This document shows, piece after piece, positions 30,731-40,780 of a stretch of DNA of 64,000 nt (the stretch's first letter is position 1; every line of letters starts with the position of its first letter). The stretch is from the NCBI GenBank assembly GCA_006503475.1, contig RSEH01000118.1:1-64000 (forward strand). Direction: 5' to 3'. Position numbers and translations under genes: made by a program. This DNA comes from Stentor roeselii (lineage: Eukaryota; Ciliophora; Heterotrichea; Heterotrichida; Stentoridae). The notes under the pieces were generated by a model. It saw nothing but the letters and a program-made list of their open reading frames with translations, was not told the origin of the DNA and did not search any database.

Positions 30731-32797
30731 TTATTTAAAGGTTTTGACAGCGTAACTGGGAAGGTTTCCAATCGTTGAGCCCAAGTCGTACATGCCAGGT
30801 CCTGGAACGAGACTTGGCTGTTTTTCACTTTTTTTTGCTTTGGGAATAGTCCACTTTGGTGACTTGTCGTTTATCACAACTGAATCGATAAAGTAAGAAT
30901 GAGTGTTTTTTGAAGAAGTCTCGGCACGTAGTTGAGTGTAACTGTGGATGAATTGCTCGGCCTTTGAAAAAGAGTCAGCGTGGTTGTATTGACCTGGACC
31001 TGGGAAGTTTTCGCTTTGACCTTGGAATAACTTTTTTCTCATGGAATAGGCGGGACTTGAACCTGGGTCTTTTGGGTTGTATTGGCCTGGACCTGGGATG
31101 TATTCGTGCTTTTGAATGTATTTGAAACCTTTCATGCTGTATGATGGAGATGATCTGGGCTTCTCTGTTGAGTATTGACCAGGTCCAGGCACATCATCTT
31201 TTTTTCCCTCAGGATATCTACTTTTGAAAGTGAAAGCCGGTGACTTAGACAATGAGTTATAACTATACTGACCAGGTCCAGGGCTATAATCCATTTTACT
31301 CCTCAAGTCCCTTCCTCTCATAGTATACGACGGTGACTTGCTCGGACTAGCCGGTTCATATTGACCCGGTCCAGGTACTTCATCCCTCAAAGTCTGACTA
31401 AGTCTAAGTCTCATAGAATAAGAAGGCGAAGCTTCTTTAGATCCAGTCGAATACTGTCCAGGTCCAGGTAACTCTTCAAATCGTGTATATTGATTGCGTC
31501 CTCTAATAGTATAACAAGGAGAAGTGCTTCTCTCTTTCACCTCATAAGCCCCAGGGCCTGGTATCATCTCAGATTTATTTTGCCCAAGTCGCGCCCTGAA
31601 CGAGTAACTCGGCGACGAGTCCTTCACAACTTTTCCTTCATACTGCCCTGGTCCTGGCATGGGTTCGACCTGTTTAGAAGGCGACTTCGCTCTGAAAGAA
31701 TAAGAAGGCGCTGAGGTGTTCGAAGGCAACTCATATCTTCCAGGTCCAGGAATATCTTGAATCTGAGGATTTTTCAACCTTCCTTTCATAGTAAAAGCTG
31801 GAGAAGTCTCTTTTTTCAAAGAGTTGTATTGCCCCGGGCCAGGAGTCAAAGACTCTTCTCTATCAGACGACCTTGGCGCCATGGAAAAAGAACTTCCAAC
31901 AGCTTTTGAGTGCTTTTTCGGGTCATAAGCTCCAGGTCCTGGAGTTTCACTTTTCAGAAAAGTTATTCCCTTGCCACCAATACTCCACCCTTGAGTTTTA
32001 TTCAAAGAGTCCTTCATCTGATACGCTCCAGGTCCTGGGCCCAGTTCAACTTTCTCCTCATTCGCCCTTCCCCTCATAGTGAACCCTCCCTTTCCACTAG
32101 AAAAGACAGGCACCGAGTAAGACCCAGGTCCAGGGACTTCACAACTTTCATGATTTTTCCTTCCACTCTTTCCAAATCCCCACAAAGGTCCAGTAGTTGT
32201 CGCCTTGATCTCATACATGGCAGGGCCAGGGCTAAAGGTGACAAGTTGTTTAAGTGATTTTTCAGCTGTTCCAATTCGATAACTGGGCGAAATGCTTCGG
32301 GTGGCGTCCTTGTTCACGTCGTAAGCGCCTGGTCCAGGTGCTAGACTAACGGCTGCAGGTGATTTCCTGCCTGTCATTGAGAACTTAGGACCTGAAGATG
32401 TGAATCCTGGACTGTTGTACATTCCAGGACCAGGCACATCTGATTTATTTGCATTTCCAGGCCCTGCTTGTGAAAACTTTCCCCCGACTTTGCTGAAAAT
32501 TGAAATTTGGTCGTAGTGCCCAGGTCCTGGGATTTCATTGAAGTGGTCTGAAGACCTTTCTGCTTTTTTTATTGAGTAGTTTGGAGAGTTCCCGAATTTT
32601 AAAAAACTTGGATTGTAAGAACCTGGACCAGGGACTTCTGGAGGAATGAGTTGAGGACGATTACTTGACCCGATCCTGTACTTTGGTGAAGAGTCTTTTT
32701 TTAGACTTTCGTATTGCCCTGGACCTGGCAACTGCTCAGCTTTTGGACGACTTGACTTACCTGCGAAGGACCAGGCAGGTGCTGAAGAAAGGTTCAT
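30731..32797 (-). CDS. STPGR (SHIPPO) repeat protein, 20 repeats
   Basis: 688 residues made of about 20 P-G-P-G-x-Y motifs (one is PGPAMY), each about 33 residues apart and most followed by a S/T-P-x-Y/F-S-M/F-R-x-R stretch. This is the sperm-tail PG-rich repeat of ODF3/CIMAP-type and outer-junction microtubule inner proteins. In ciliates such proteins bind axonemal or cortical microtubules, often inside the tubule lumen. The array begins at residue about 23 and runs to the C terminus. ATG is preceded by ATATAA, 6 bp after the TAG of the upstream gene. A second, shorter STPGR gene lies at 44292-44768. Confidence 0.9.
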   Translation of the reverse strand: MNLSSAPAWSFAGKSSRPKAEQLPGPGQYESLKKDSSPKYRIGSSNRPQLIPPEVPGPGSYNPSFLKFGNSPNYSIKKAERSSDHFNEIPGPGHYDQISIFSKVGGKFSQAGPGNANKSDVPGPGMYNSPGFTSSGPKFSMTGRKSPAAVSLAPGPGAYDVNKDATRSISPSYRIGTAEKSLKQLVTFSPGPAMYEIKATTTGPLWGFGKSGRKNHESCEVPGPGSYSVPVFSSGKGGFTMRGRANEEKVELGPGPGAYQMKDSLNKTQGWSIGGKGITFLKSETPGPGAYDPKKHSKAVGSSFSMAPRSSDREESLTPGPGQYNSLKKETSPAFTMKGRLKNPQIQDIPGPGRYELPSNTSAPSYSFRAKSPSKQVEPMPGPGQYEGKVVKDSSPSYSFRARLGQNKSEMIPGPGAYEVKERSTSPCYTIRGRNQYTRFEELPGPGQYSTGSKEASPSYSMRLRLSQTLRDEVPGPGQYEPASPSKSPSYTMRGRDLRSKMDYSPGPGQYSYNSLSKSPAFTFKSRYPEGKKDDVPGPGQYSTEKPRSSPSYSMKGFKYIQKHEYIPGPGQYNPKDPGSSPAYSMRKKLFQGQSENFPGPGQYNHADSFSKAEQFIHSYTQLRAETSSKNTHSYFIDSVVINDKSPKWTIPKAKKSEKQPSLVPGPGMYDLGSTIGNLPSYAVKTFK

Positions 32798-32803
32798 TTA
32801 TAT

Positions 32804-33526
32804 CTAGTTATTTTCAGTCATCTCAAATAAAAACTTCTCTTTTTCTTCTTCTGGAAGATCACTGGCCATTTCCTTCACAGCTTCATAGAACTCTTTGGTA
32901 AATCCGAGTTGTTTCTTCCCAGCTTGATGGAATTTGCAGGACCATCTCCACTTCTTCAGATGTTTGCAAGCGAGAAGAGCCATGATATAAGAGTGCTCAT
33001 TGAGAGGAATATGCACATTTACGTAAAGTATTTTATAAGTCTCAAATAAAAGTTTCCAGTTCTCTTTTTCAACTAAACTCTTCAGATATCTATTCACCAG
33101 CTTCTCATTAGGAATGAATAAAAGTTGCTTAGAGTACAGAAAAAGCTAAATTTTTAATACATCCACTGCTTTTTCAGGTACTTCCAAGTTAATACAGGTC
33201 TGGACGATTATTTTCAAAGAACCATTGTAAGGCCAGATGTTATGCCCACAGTAAGTCCAATAAGCTGACATAAGAACATCACAGTCTTCAGGTTTCTTGC
33301 AGCTGAATAAGAAGTACAGATAAGCCAACTTGTTTAAATTAGTTCTTGCAAGTAGAGGACGGTCTGGAATCTTCGGATGAGCTTTCGCTGTTGAAAGAAG
33401 CCGCTCGAATAATGATTTCAGGTCTTTTTCTTCTCCCAAGGGGTCTGCTGGGTGCAGGCCGGGCATTTCGTACTTTGGGACTATCTGAGCCACTTCGGAG
33501 AGTCTGGAAAAAGCTCGGACTATCAT
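32804..33526 (-). CDS. small helical protein, possibly mitochondrial
   Basis: Two exons (33161-33526 and 32804-33145) give 235 residues; the 15-nt intron carries an in-frame TAG. No known family is recognised. The first ~25 residues (MIVRAFSRLSEVAQ) could be a mitochondrial presequence: basic, with Arg and Ser and no acid until residue 10. The middle is helical with pairs that resemble degenerate PPR or TPR helices (about 90-200). The C terminus is acidic. It is the first of three minus-strand genes with spacers of 6 and 3 bp. Stop TAG. Confidence 0.7.
33146..33160 (-). other. 15-nt intron
   Basis: On the coding strand GTATTAAAAATTTAG, with an in-frame TAG. Removal joins K-A-V-D to L-F-L-Y-S in the helical protein gene. 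Confidence 0.85.
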
Positions 33527-33610
33527 TTTGATTATAGTAAGAGATTGATTTTTATTTGAAAACTTGGAAGTTTTAAGATTTTTTTTAGGTTTTCTTTGAA
33601 TTCCTCATAA

Positions 33611-36600
33611 ATGTCGCTTTTTTTTGACTATAAAGTCAACCTCAATGATGAGCAGGTCGCCTTGGCTGCGTGGTCGAATTCGGAATATCAGCCTTTACTT
33701 GCTGTTGGCACACGCATGGGCAAAATACATCTGTTCACTGAAGAAGGAGAGGCGCATACTAAGAGCATCATGGCGCGGCCTTGTGCTTTGTCTCAGTTAT
33801 TCTGGCATCCTTATCTTCCTTTACTTTATGCTTGTTGGGATGATGGCGCTGTTAGCTATTGGTCAGAGAATGACAGTCATTCTAAAGAAGAAAAGTCAGT
33901 TCATGGCTGTAGGATTAGCGGAGTGTCAATATCAGCAGACGGTTCACGTCTAGTAACAGGGGACGAGCATGGAGTAGTAGCAGTATGGTCGACATCTCGA
34001 GGACTGACCCCAATCTGTCAATACAACAAAGAAGGAGCAATGACCCACATTGCCTTCTGTTCCCTGGCAAATGAAGCTGGAGAAGTTCCATCAAATGACA
34101 AAATGAACAAATACTTCTTTTTCGCTGGAACATCAGGAAGTGTATACCTAGCAGACGATCAGCGTCGATGTTCAGAAGTCTGCAAAGTAGGAGGCCACGT
34201 GAAATCCCTTCTATTCTACCGTGACGACAACAGCATAATAATCATCACCTCAACCCTTCTAATGGTTCAGTTCAGTGTATCTCCAAATGAAAAGCTAGTC
34301 CCTTCAAGAAAAGTAAAGCTAACAGTTGCAGGTTCCCCTGATAAAATAACAACCATCTGGGGGGGTCCAGGTCTTCTTGCAACAGTTTCAGGTGAAAACA
34401 TGATCCGAATGTGGAACCTTGAAAGAGAAGCAACTTATTTTCTAAGCCTTGGAGATGCTGACCCTTCAGGAAAGCTTCTGAGTGACAAGATAATTTCAGT
34501 GGCTTATAATGAGAAAAAGCGAATAATCACTGCAGGGACTCAAGAAGGTCGAGTAGTGATGTGGAAATGCAAACAGCTTTTATCAGGAGAGTCTCCAGGA
34601 AGTAAAGATGGCTGGGATGCCCAACTTCCTGTCAGTCTTGGAAATAACCCGATAAGCCAGGTGACTTGGAGTTCTTCAGAAACTGTTTTATCTGCAGGGT
34701 CTTTTAACTCAATCAGTGTCATATCTGAAACGATTCTTAGAAAAAAAGTAAGAGACGGGCTAGTTGCACTTCAAACAAGCAACAATACAGTTGAAGTGAG
34801 AAGACTGGGCAAGGGCGAAACGACGATGAACTTCACTTCAACTGTTAGAATTAAAGGAATGGACATCAGTTCACATCTTTTAGTTGTTTGGAGTGGAAAA
34901 GTTGTAGAGTCTTTCAATCTTTCAAATGAATCTGTCACTGGCAAGTTCCAGAAGAACTCTTTTAAATGTGCTGCACATAAGGAATCAGTTCTGGTTTACT
35001 CTAAAGGGCAAATCGAGGTTTGCAACGTGCAGGGAATCGTCAAACAGACCTTGTCCATGCCTGAATCTGACGGGGACGTGACTGCGATTGACATTCAAGG
35101 CGATCACATGGTTGTCACAACTGATTCCCTTATAAAACTCTTTGATTTATCAAGAAGAGAGTACAAAATGAGAGGCATGGCCAGAAAATTCGAAGATAAA
35201 CAAGGACAAAGTCAAGGAGTAGTCAGAGTAGCTGCCATTAACACAGCTGGAACTAAAGTCGCTTTATTAGTCGATCAAGCACCGAAGCCCAACATAGTCT
35301 TTCCAGACAGCAATGTATTTGTTTACGATTCCGATATCGACAACTTCATGTCTTACGATTTCGGAAACAGTCAAATTCCTGTTGAACTCGCTTGGGACAC
35401 TTACGATCCTCGTCTCATGCTTGTTGAAACTGAATGTTTCGCAGTGATCAACGAAGAAGAAAACAAAGTTGAAGAGCAGGTAAATCAAGCAGTTTCTCTT
35501 TTCGTGACTCAAGAATACGGGATAATCAAGCAAGACTCAATAAAGATAAACAACGACCTGATCAGCATCATCGGTCTTCACTCACCTTATTTGTTCTTCT
35601 CAGGAAAAGACCTGGGAAAAGAGAACCTCTCAGGTGTAGGCCGGATAATAAAAAAAACAATGAGAGACTTCATGGGATTAGAGTCCAGTGAAGAGTCAGT
35701 CTTAAAAGCGATTCTTAATTTCAGCTACTATGTCTCCGCAGGTAACATGGATGAAGCGTTTAAAGCTGTGAAAACCATTCAAAATGTTGCAGTTTGGGAA
35801 AACATGTGCACAATGAGTGTCAAAACTAGAAGACTTGACGTCGCTGAAGAATGTCTTCGAAACATGCGCTTTGCAAGAGGAGCTAAAGCCGTTCGAGAAG
35901 CGCGATTAGAACAAGACGAAGAGTCAAAACTCGCGATGGTCGCTATTCAACTCAACATGTTAGAAGACGCGAAGGAGCTGTACTCGAAGTCAAATCGTCA
36001 TGACCTGCTCAATAAAATGCTCCAAGCGTCAGGGGAATGGGAAGAAGCTTTGAAAATAGCAGAGTCCAAAGACCGTATAAATTTAAAAACTTCTTATTAC
36101 ACCCTAGCAAGGCACTATGAAAGTATTCAAGACTTCCAAACAGCTCTGGAGTACTACGAAAGGTCTGACACTTTTCGAGTAGAAGTCCCAAGAATGTACT
36201 ACGCAAATGGAAAAACTGCTGAACTCGAACGTTACGTTGTAAGTAAAAAAGACTCGGCACTGCTTAAATGGTGGGCACAGTTCTTAGAAAGTAAGGGTGA
36301 AAGTCAAAATGCAATAAAATTCTACTCAGATGCTGAGGACTACGGCTCTGTTGTCAGGGTGCTTATCAATCATGGAGAACTGGAAAAAGCTGTTGAGGTC
36401 AGCAGAGAAAAAAATAGCAAACTTGGATGGTATCTTCTTGCTCAGCATTGTGAGAAGCAGGGAGACTTCAGAGATTCTATTCAAATGTACTCAAGATCTG
36501 GAAGACTTCATCATGCTGTTCGACTTGCAAAGGAAAATAAACTTGATGGAGAGTTGATGAACTTGGTACTTCGATGCGGGTCTTCTAAGCTCATGATTCA

Positions 36601-37687
36601 GTCAGCGAAGTACTTTGAAAGCAAACATTTCTTAGATAGAGCTGTTGTCTTGTATCACAAAGGAAAAAACTTGAAGAAAGCCATGGAAATCTGCTTTGAA
36701 AGTCATAATTATGAATATTTGAAAACACTTGTAGATGACTTGGGTGAAGGTGAAGACCCTGCGACTTTGATTAAAGCTGCTGATTATTTCATTGCTGAGG
36801 GAATGCATGATAAGGCAGTTCAACTTTACGTCTCGGCCAAGCAGTACTCAAGGGCTTTAGAACTTTCCCTCAGTAATAATGTGAAAATGGACGAAAATTT
36901 AATTGAAAAAATTATTCCTGATGAAAATTTGAATGACCCGAAAAAGAAAGACGATATGCGAAAAATAGCGAAAATGTGTAAAAGACAAGGTGTTCTACAA
37001 GTCGCTTGCAAGATTTACACGAAATTAGGAGAAAAGTTAAAAGCTTTCAAATGTCTCATCCGAATGGGTGATGTGGAGAAGGTTAAAGCTTATGCGAATA
37101 CTGCGAAAAATACTCAGATCTTTATCATGGCAGCGAATTTCATGCAAACAACTGACTGGCATAACAATGCGGATATCATGAAATCAATCATTTTCTTCTA
37201 TACCAAGGCGAAGGCTTGGGAGTCACTCGCTAATTTCTTTGATTCTTGCGCTACTGTCGAGATTGACGAGTACAGAGACTATGACAAGGCCCTTGTAGCT
37301 GAAAAAGAAGCTCTTAAATTCGTTGCTAAAATTAACCCTGCCAATGAAAACCTCGCTGGAAGGATTAAAAAAAGACTTGATCATCTTGAGTTCTTTTTAA
37401 ATGCGAAAAAAATCGCAGGGAGTAAACCTGATGATATGGTCAGAATGTGTGAAAAGCTACTTGAAACTCCGGGAATTGATAGTTCTATTAGATCTGGAGA
37501 TGTTTTTGCACAGTTGATTGAATTTTATTATTCTAAGTCCAACTTCCAGCAGGCTTACAGCCTGCTGATGAAAATGAAGGGGAAAGGGATTCTTTTTAAC
37601 ACGTATTTGGATCAGGAGCTGGTAGAAAATATCTTTAATAGGATGGGAGAAAGGTTGGAGAATGAAGAGGAAGAAATTGATGATTAA
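33611..37687 (+). CDS. IFT140: intraflagellar transport protein 140 (IFT-A)
   Basis: 1358 residues, close to the family length (human about 1460). Start MSLFFDYKVN matches the IFT140 N terminus, followed by two WD40 propellers (about 1-330 and 330-600) and then a long TPR-like solenoid (about 700-1340). Strong family signatures include AGNMDEAFKAV...VWENM, VKTRRLDVAEECL, ALEYYERSDTFRVEVPRM, WWAQFLESKGE and LDRAVVLYHKG. IFT140 is a core of IFT-A, which carries retrograde cargo and membrane proteins in cilia. It starts 84 bp from the divergent helical-protein gene. The stop TAA lies inside the first unit of a tandem repeat. Confidence 0.97.
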   Translation: MSLFFDYKVNLNDEQVALAAWSNSEYQPLLAVGTRMGKIHLFTEEGEAHTKSIMARPCALSQLFWHPYLPLLYACWDDGAVSYWSENDSHSKEEKSVHGCRISGVSISADGSRLVTGDEHGVVAVWSTSRGLTPICQYNKEGAMTHIAFCSLANEAGEVPSNDKMNKYFFFAGTSGSVYLADDQRRCSEVCKVGGHVKSLLFYRDDNSIIIITSTLLMVQFSVSPNEKLVPSRKVKLTVAGSPDKITTIWGGPGLLATVSGENMIRMWNLEREATYFLSLGDADPSGKLLSDKIISVAYNEKKRIITAGTQEGRVVMWKCKQLLSGESPGSKDGWDAQLPVSLGNNPISQVTWSSSETVLSAGSFNSISVISETILRKKVRDGLVALQTSNNTVEVRRLGKGETTMNFTSTVRIKGMDISSHLLVVWSGKVVESFNLSNESVTGKFQKNSFKCAAHKESVLVYSKGQIEVCNVQGIVKQTLSMPESDGDVTAIDIQGDHMVVTTDSLIKLFDLSRREYKMRGMARKFEDKQGQSQGVVRVAAINTAGTKVALLVDQAPKPNIVFPDSNVFVYDSDIDNFMSYDFGNSQIPVELAWDTYDPRLMLVETECFAVINEEENKVEEQVNQAVSLFVTQEYGIIKQDSIKINNDLISIIGLHSPYLFFSGKDLGKENLSGVGRIIKKTMRDFMGLESSEESVLKAILNFSYYVSAGNMDEAFKAVKTIQNVAVWENMCTMSVKTRRLDVAEECLRNMRFARGAKAVREARLEQDEESKLAMVAIQLNMLEDAKELYSKSNRHDLLNKMLQASGEWEEALKIAESKDRINLKTSYYTLARHYESIQDFQTALEYYERSDTFRVEVPRMYYANGKTAELERYVVSKKDSALLKWWAQFLESKGESQNAIKFYSDAEDYGSVVRVLINHGELEKAVEVSREKNSKLGWYLLAQHCEKQGDFRDSIQMYSRSGRLHHAVRLAKENKLDGELMNLVLRCGSSKLMIQSAKYFESKHFLDRAVVLYHKGKNLKKAMEICFESHNYEYLKTLVDDLGEGEDPATLIKAADYFIAEGMHDKAVQLYVSAKQYSRALELSLSNNVKMDENLIEKIIPDENLNDPKKKDDMRKIAKMCKRQGVLQVACKIYTKLGEKLKAFKCLIRMGDVEKVKAYANTAKNTQIFIMAANFMQTTDWHNNADIMKSIIFFYTKAKAWESLANFFDSCATVEIDEYRDYDKALVAEKEALKFVAKINPANENLAGRIKKRLDHLEFFLNAKKIAGSKPDDMVRMCEKLLETPGIDSSIRSGDVFAQLIEFYYSKSNFQQAYSLLMKMKGKGILFNTYLDQELVENIFNRMGERLENEEEEIDD

Positions 37688-37997
37688 GTCATAAGAGTAG
37701 TTAAATTATTTAGTCTAGATAAAAAAAACTTCAAAATTATGAAATCAATTCAGTTAAAAGGAAATGATTAAGTCGTAAGAGTATTTAAATCTTAGTCTAG
37801 ATAAAAAAAACTTAAAAATTATCAAATCACTTAAGTTAAAAGCAGAATGATTAAGAGTAGTTAAATCTTAGTCTAAATAAAAAACTTAAAAATCATCAAA
37901 TCACTTAAGTTAAAAGCAGAATGATTAAGAGTAGTTAAATCTTAGTCTAGATAAAAAACTTAAAAATCATCAAATCACTTAAGTTAAAAGCAGAACT
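37681..37997. repeat. four tandem units of about 74-84 bp after IFT140
   Basis: Units begin with ATGATTAAG at 37680, 37764, 37847 and 37921 and contain TTAGTCTA(G/A)ATAAAAAA and ATCAAATCACTTAAGTTAAAAG. The last three are almost identical; the first is more diverged and includes the IFT140 stop codon. The array fills nearly the whole spacer to the convergent SF3B4 gene. Confidence 0.9.
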
Positions 37998-38019
37998 TTA
38001 ACTATCACCAAAATATTTC

Positions 38020-38742
38020 TTAAACTGGTGGCTTCGGCGGCCGCATGGGAGGAGGAGGAGGTGGCTTAGTAGTCAATGTCGGGAAAAAGTTACTCGGGTT
38101 ATTCGGCACCACAAAGTTTCCACCCCAGACAGGGCGTGTATAAGGTTTACTCGAAGCAAGAATCCTTTCAGCCATAGACCCATACTTCTCATTTTTCGAG
38201 TCTCTTTTATAAGCATAAGTAACAGTAATAGGCCGATTACACAAGAACTGTCCATTCATGCTCTGAATGGCATTATCAGAACTTTCAAAGTTATCAAAAC
38301 TGACGAACCCATAACGATGAGAAGTTCCAGTCGTATTGTCTCTATTGATTCTCGCCGATATTACTGATCCAAAACAAGAGAAAGTCTCGAAAAGTCTTTT
38401 TTCGTCTACCTCTGGGTCAAGATTTCCGACGAAAATATTGGCTCCGATGTCTTGACTCTTTTTGTCTTGAGAGGCTTTGTTGACTTTAATTGGTTTTCCG
38501 TAGAGCTTTATCATGTGCATGATTTTTATTGAGTAGTCAGCGTCTTCTTCTCCGCGGAACTCGACAAAACCGTAGCCTTGATGCTCGTTGGACACCTTGT
38601 CTCGTGGCATGTGCACGTTGACCACTGGGCCGACTTGGATGAAGAGTTCCCAGAGGAGTTCTTCGTGAACTCTTTGGTCTAAGTTGCCGACGTAACAAGT
38701 AGCGTCTTGATTTCTTTCGAAGACAGGAGTGATGTTGGCCAT
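38020..38742 (-). CDS. SF3B4: splicing factor 3B subunit 4 (SAP49)
   Basis: 240 residues. RRM1 at about 14-92 (CYVGNLD RNP2; [10 protein letters not shown]1) and RRM2 at about 102-180 (IFVGNLD; RYGFVSF), followed by a Pro-rich tail ending in a Pro run and MRPPKPPV. Start [15 protein letters not shown] and spacing are diagnostic of SF3B4. It is part of the U2 snRNP SF3b complex, which holds the branch-site region of the pre-mRNA. That is of special interest here because the introns are only 15 nt. The family tail is usually longer. Stop TAA. Confidence 0.96.
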   Translation of the reverse strand: MANITPVFERNQDATCYVGNLDQRVHEELLWELFIQVGPVVNVHMPRDKVSNEHQGYGFVEFRGEEDADYSIKIMHMIKLYGKPIKVNKASQDKKSQDIGANIFVGNLDPEVDEKRLFETFSCFGSVISARINRDNTTGTSHRYGFVSFDNFESSDNAIQSMNGQFLCNRPITVTYAYKRDSKNEKYGSMAERILASSKPYTRPVWGGNFVVPNNPSNFFPTLTTKPPPPPPMRPPKPPV

Positions 38743-38889
38743 TTAGCTCTTGTTATAAGATTATTTAAGTTTAAGGAATATTAGAAGAGTTTTAATAGTT
38801 TAAGTAAAGAATCATTAAGATATGTTGTTAGTTTTAACAAGGGTTATGTTATCGGCTACAATATAAGCATTTTTTGCTTAAATAGTTGG

Positions 38890-39924
38890 TTAACAGTCAA
38901 CTCCATGCTTGCAAAGCATGACCAGAAGAGTATATCGAAAATCTCCTAATTTACGAACTTCGACATTATGCCCTGGATTCATGCAGATCCTATAAGCTAC
39001 TCTTAGCATAAGCACTGGAGAGTCTTCAAACGAAACCTTTAAAAGACTCACCGAGGTAAACGAAAACTCTCTCCATCCAGTCGAATCAACCGTTTTTTTC
39101 TCACAATTTTTTAATTCCTGCTGAACAAAGCGAAAAATGCATTCAAAGATCTCCTGACACAATTCAACTTTTTCAATATTATAAATAAAAAGTTTCTTTC
39201 GCTTGCTGTCTAGAGCTACTAAAGTCCAAAATTCGATAAAAAGAGGAAAAATAACGAACCTTTATAATTCTTACTCATACTTCAGCGGGTTTCTATGTAC
39301 TGAGAGGGGAGGTCTATCTGAGGTAAAGACCTGTTCTGAGAAATGAGTGTCAAATATCAGCACTCGGTCATGCACTTCATTTTTATTAAACATTCTCGAG
39401 TTTTTGTGCTTTATGCATCTGAGACAAGCGTCTATTACAGGCCTGTTCAACTGCATTTTAGGGTCAAATGACTGCAAATCTCCTCTAGTCAATGAAAACT
39501 TCCCAACTTTCAGTAAAACCTGAGTTTTCGGCAGTTTTTTCTTGAAAATTCCTCTGATAAACTCATCAAAACCACTGGAAACTACAGGTTTCTCTGTTTC
39601 TTTCACTTCTACTTTTATACTAGAAGCATCTGTGACTAGACTTGAAAGTCCTAAATTTGACTTCCCGATAGGAAAAGAACTGAGGAGGGTATCATGTGAG
39701 TTTTCTTGTAAAAACGATGGAAGGGTCAGTTTTTTCAAGCTTTTATTAGAAGTGATCCGATGATAAGCCGAGGTCTGAGAAGATCGGTGAATGCCTTTTA
39801 AGGTAGAAGGCTGTGGGGAAGAAGGCTTGGAAAAACAAGAAGAGTAGCTGAAGGACTTCTGATATCGACTTGTCGGTGACAGTTCTTTCAGGTCTGGAAT
39901 TCTGAGACAAGGTCCTGGTCGCAT
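38890..39924 (-). CDS. SENP/Ulp1-fold protein lacking the catalytic triad
   Basis: Two exons (39275-39924 and 38890-39259) give 339 residues; the 15-nt intron carries the in-frame TAA. The C-terminal half aligns with Ulp1/SENP cysteine proteases (C48): LTRGDLQSF...NRPVIDACL (about 145-170), the FWTLVALD strand (about 225), YNIEK, DSTGWREFS (about 275), and FEDSPVLM where active enzymes have x-D-C-G-x-F. By this alignment the triad His is Phe, the Asp is Asn and the Cys is Ser, so it is probably a pseudo-protease that may still bind SUMO or another modifier. N-terminal residues 1-110 are disordered, rich in Ser and basic residues. ATG 28 bp from the divergent phosphatase gene. Stop TAA. Confidence 0.7.
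39260..39274 (-). other. 15-nt intron
   Basis: On the coding strand GTAAGAATTATAAAG. Removal joins L-K-Y to E-F-V-I-F in the SENP-fold gene and removes an in-frame TAA. Confidence 0.85.
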
Positions 39925-39952
39925 TTTTATATGGAAAGTTTATTATTTACTT

Positions 39953-40780
39953 ATGCGTGGCTCTGGAAATAAAGGTTCAGTCGTACCGTTGAACTTACTC
40001 TCTGAAGACAATTCTATCAATTTAACAATGCAGAGAATTGAAATTCCTTCTAAGAAAAAACGCTTTTGGGCTTGCTTATGTCGATGCTGGTTCAAAAAAA
40101 TAAGAACTGCTGAAGAAATCACTCTTTTGCCTCCAGAGAATGGAAATGCGAAAAAGACTTTAGTACTTGACTTGGATGAGACTTTGGTTCATAGTTGCTT
40201 GGATTTTGTTTCGAATCATGATTTGAAGATTAGTGTTAGCCTTGATGGATCTGTTGTTGATATTTTTGTACTTTTGAGACCTGGCGTGATTGAGTTTATT
40301 GAAAAAACGGCTGAGATATTTGAAGTCGTTGTTTTTACGGCTAGTTTGAAAGCGTATGCTGATCCTGTTATTGACTTTATTGATAAAGGGAAAAAAGTTG
40401 CAGGAAGGCTGTTTCGAACTGAGTGCGAAGTAAGAGAAGGAAATTATATTAAAAATCTTTCGTCTCTTGGAAGAGATTTGAGGAAAGTTGTGATAGTCGA
40501 CAATTCCCCTACAAGTTACTTACTCCACCCAGACAACGGAATTTCAATCAGCTCCTGGTTCGGTGACAAGTCAGACAAATCCCTTTCAGAAATTTTTTCC
40601 TTACTCCAGCAGCTAAGTAAAGCCGAAGACGTTCCACAAATCCTAAGAAGCATGCGAGAAAGTTGCATGGAGCAAAGTGCCCGAAACGTTGGCCTGACCT
40701 TAGAAAAGTTCCCATTAAACAGATGTTCTTTAAACTCGCCTAAACCAGGCGAATCAAAATTTGAGTTTAAGGAAAACTAA
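39953..40780 (+). CDS. SCP/FCP1-like (NLI-interacting) HAD phosphatase
   Basis: 275 residues. HAD-type catalytic motif DLDETLVH at about 71-78 (DxDxT), followed by the SCP/CTDSP pattern LRPGVIEFIE, VVVFTASLKAYADPVID, GRLFRTEC, NYIKNLSSLGRDL and the VDNSP motif near 185. CTDSP enzymes dephosphorylate Ser/Thr on the RNA polymerase II tail and other proteins. A basic N terminus with a CxCRCW cluster (about 40-48) precedes the domain and could be acylated. Its TAA overlaps by 4 bp the TAG of the convergent UFD1-like gene. ATG at 39953. Confidence 0.9.
   Translation: MRGSGNKGSVVPLNLLSEDNSINLTMQRIEIPSKKKRFWACLCRCWFKKIRTAEEITLLPPENGNAKKTLVLDLDETLVHSCLDFVSNHDLKISVSLDGSVVDIFVLLRPGVIEFIEKTAEIFEVVVFTASLKAYADPVIDFIDKGKKVAGRLFRTECEVREGNYIKNLSSLGRDLRKVVIVDNSPTSYLLHPDNGISISSWFGDKSDKSLSEIFSLLQQLSKAEDVPQILRSMRESCMEQSARNVGLTLEKFPLNRCSLNSPKPGESKFEFKEN

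Noticed and set aside
35730-35760. 15-nt intron-like GTAACATGGATGAAG in IFT140
   Set aside because: It encodes the conserved GNMDEAFK segment of IFT140, so it is exon.
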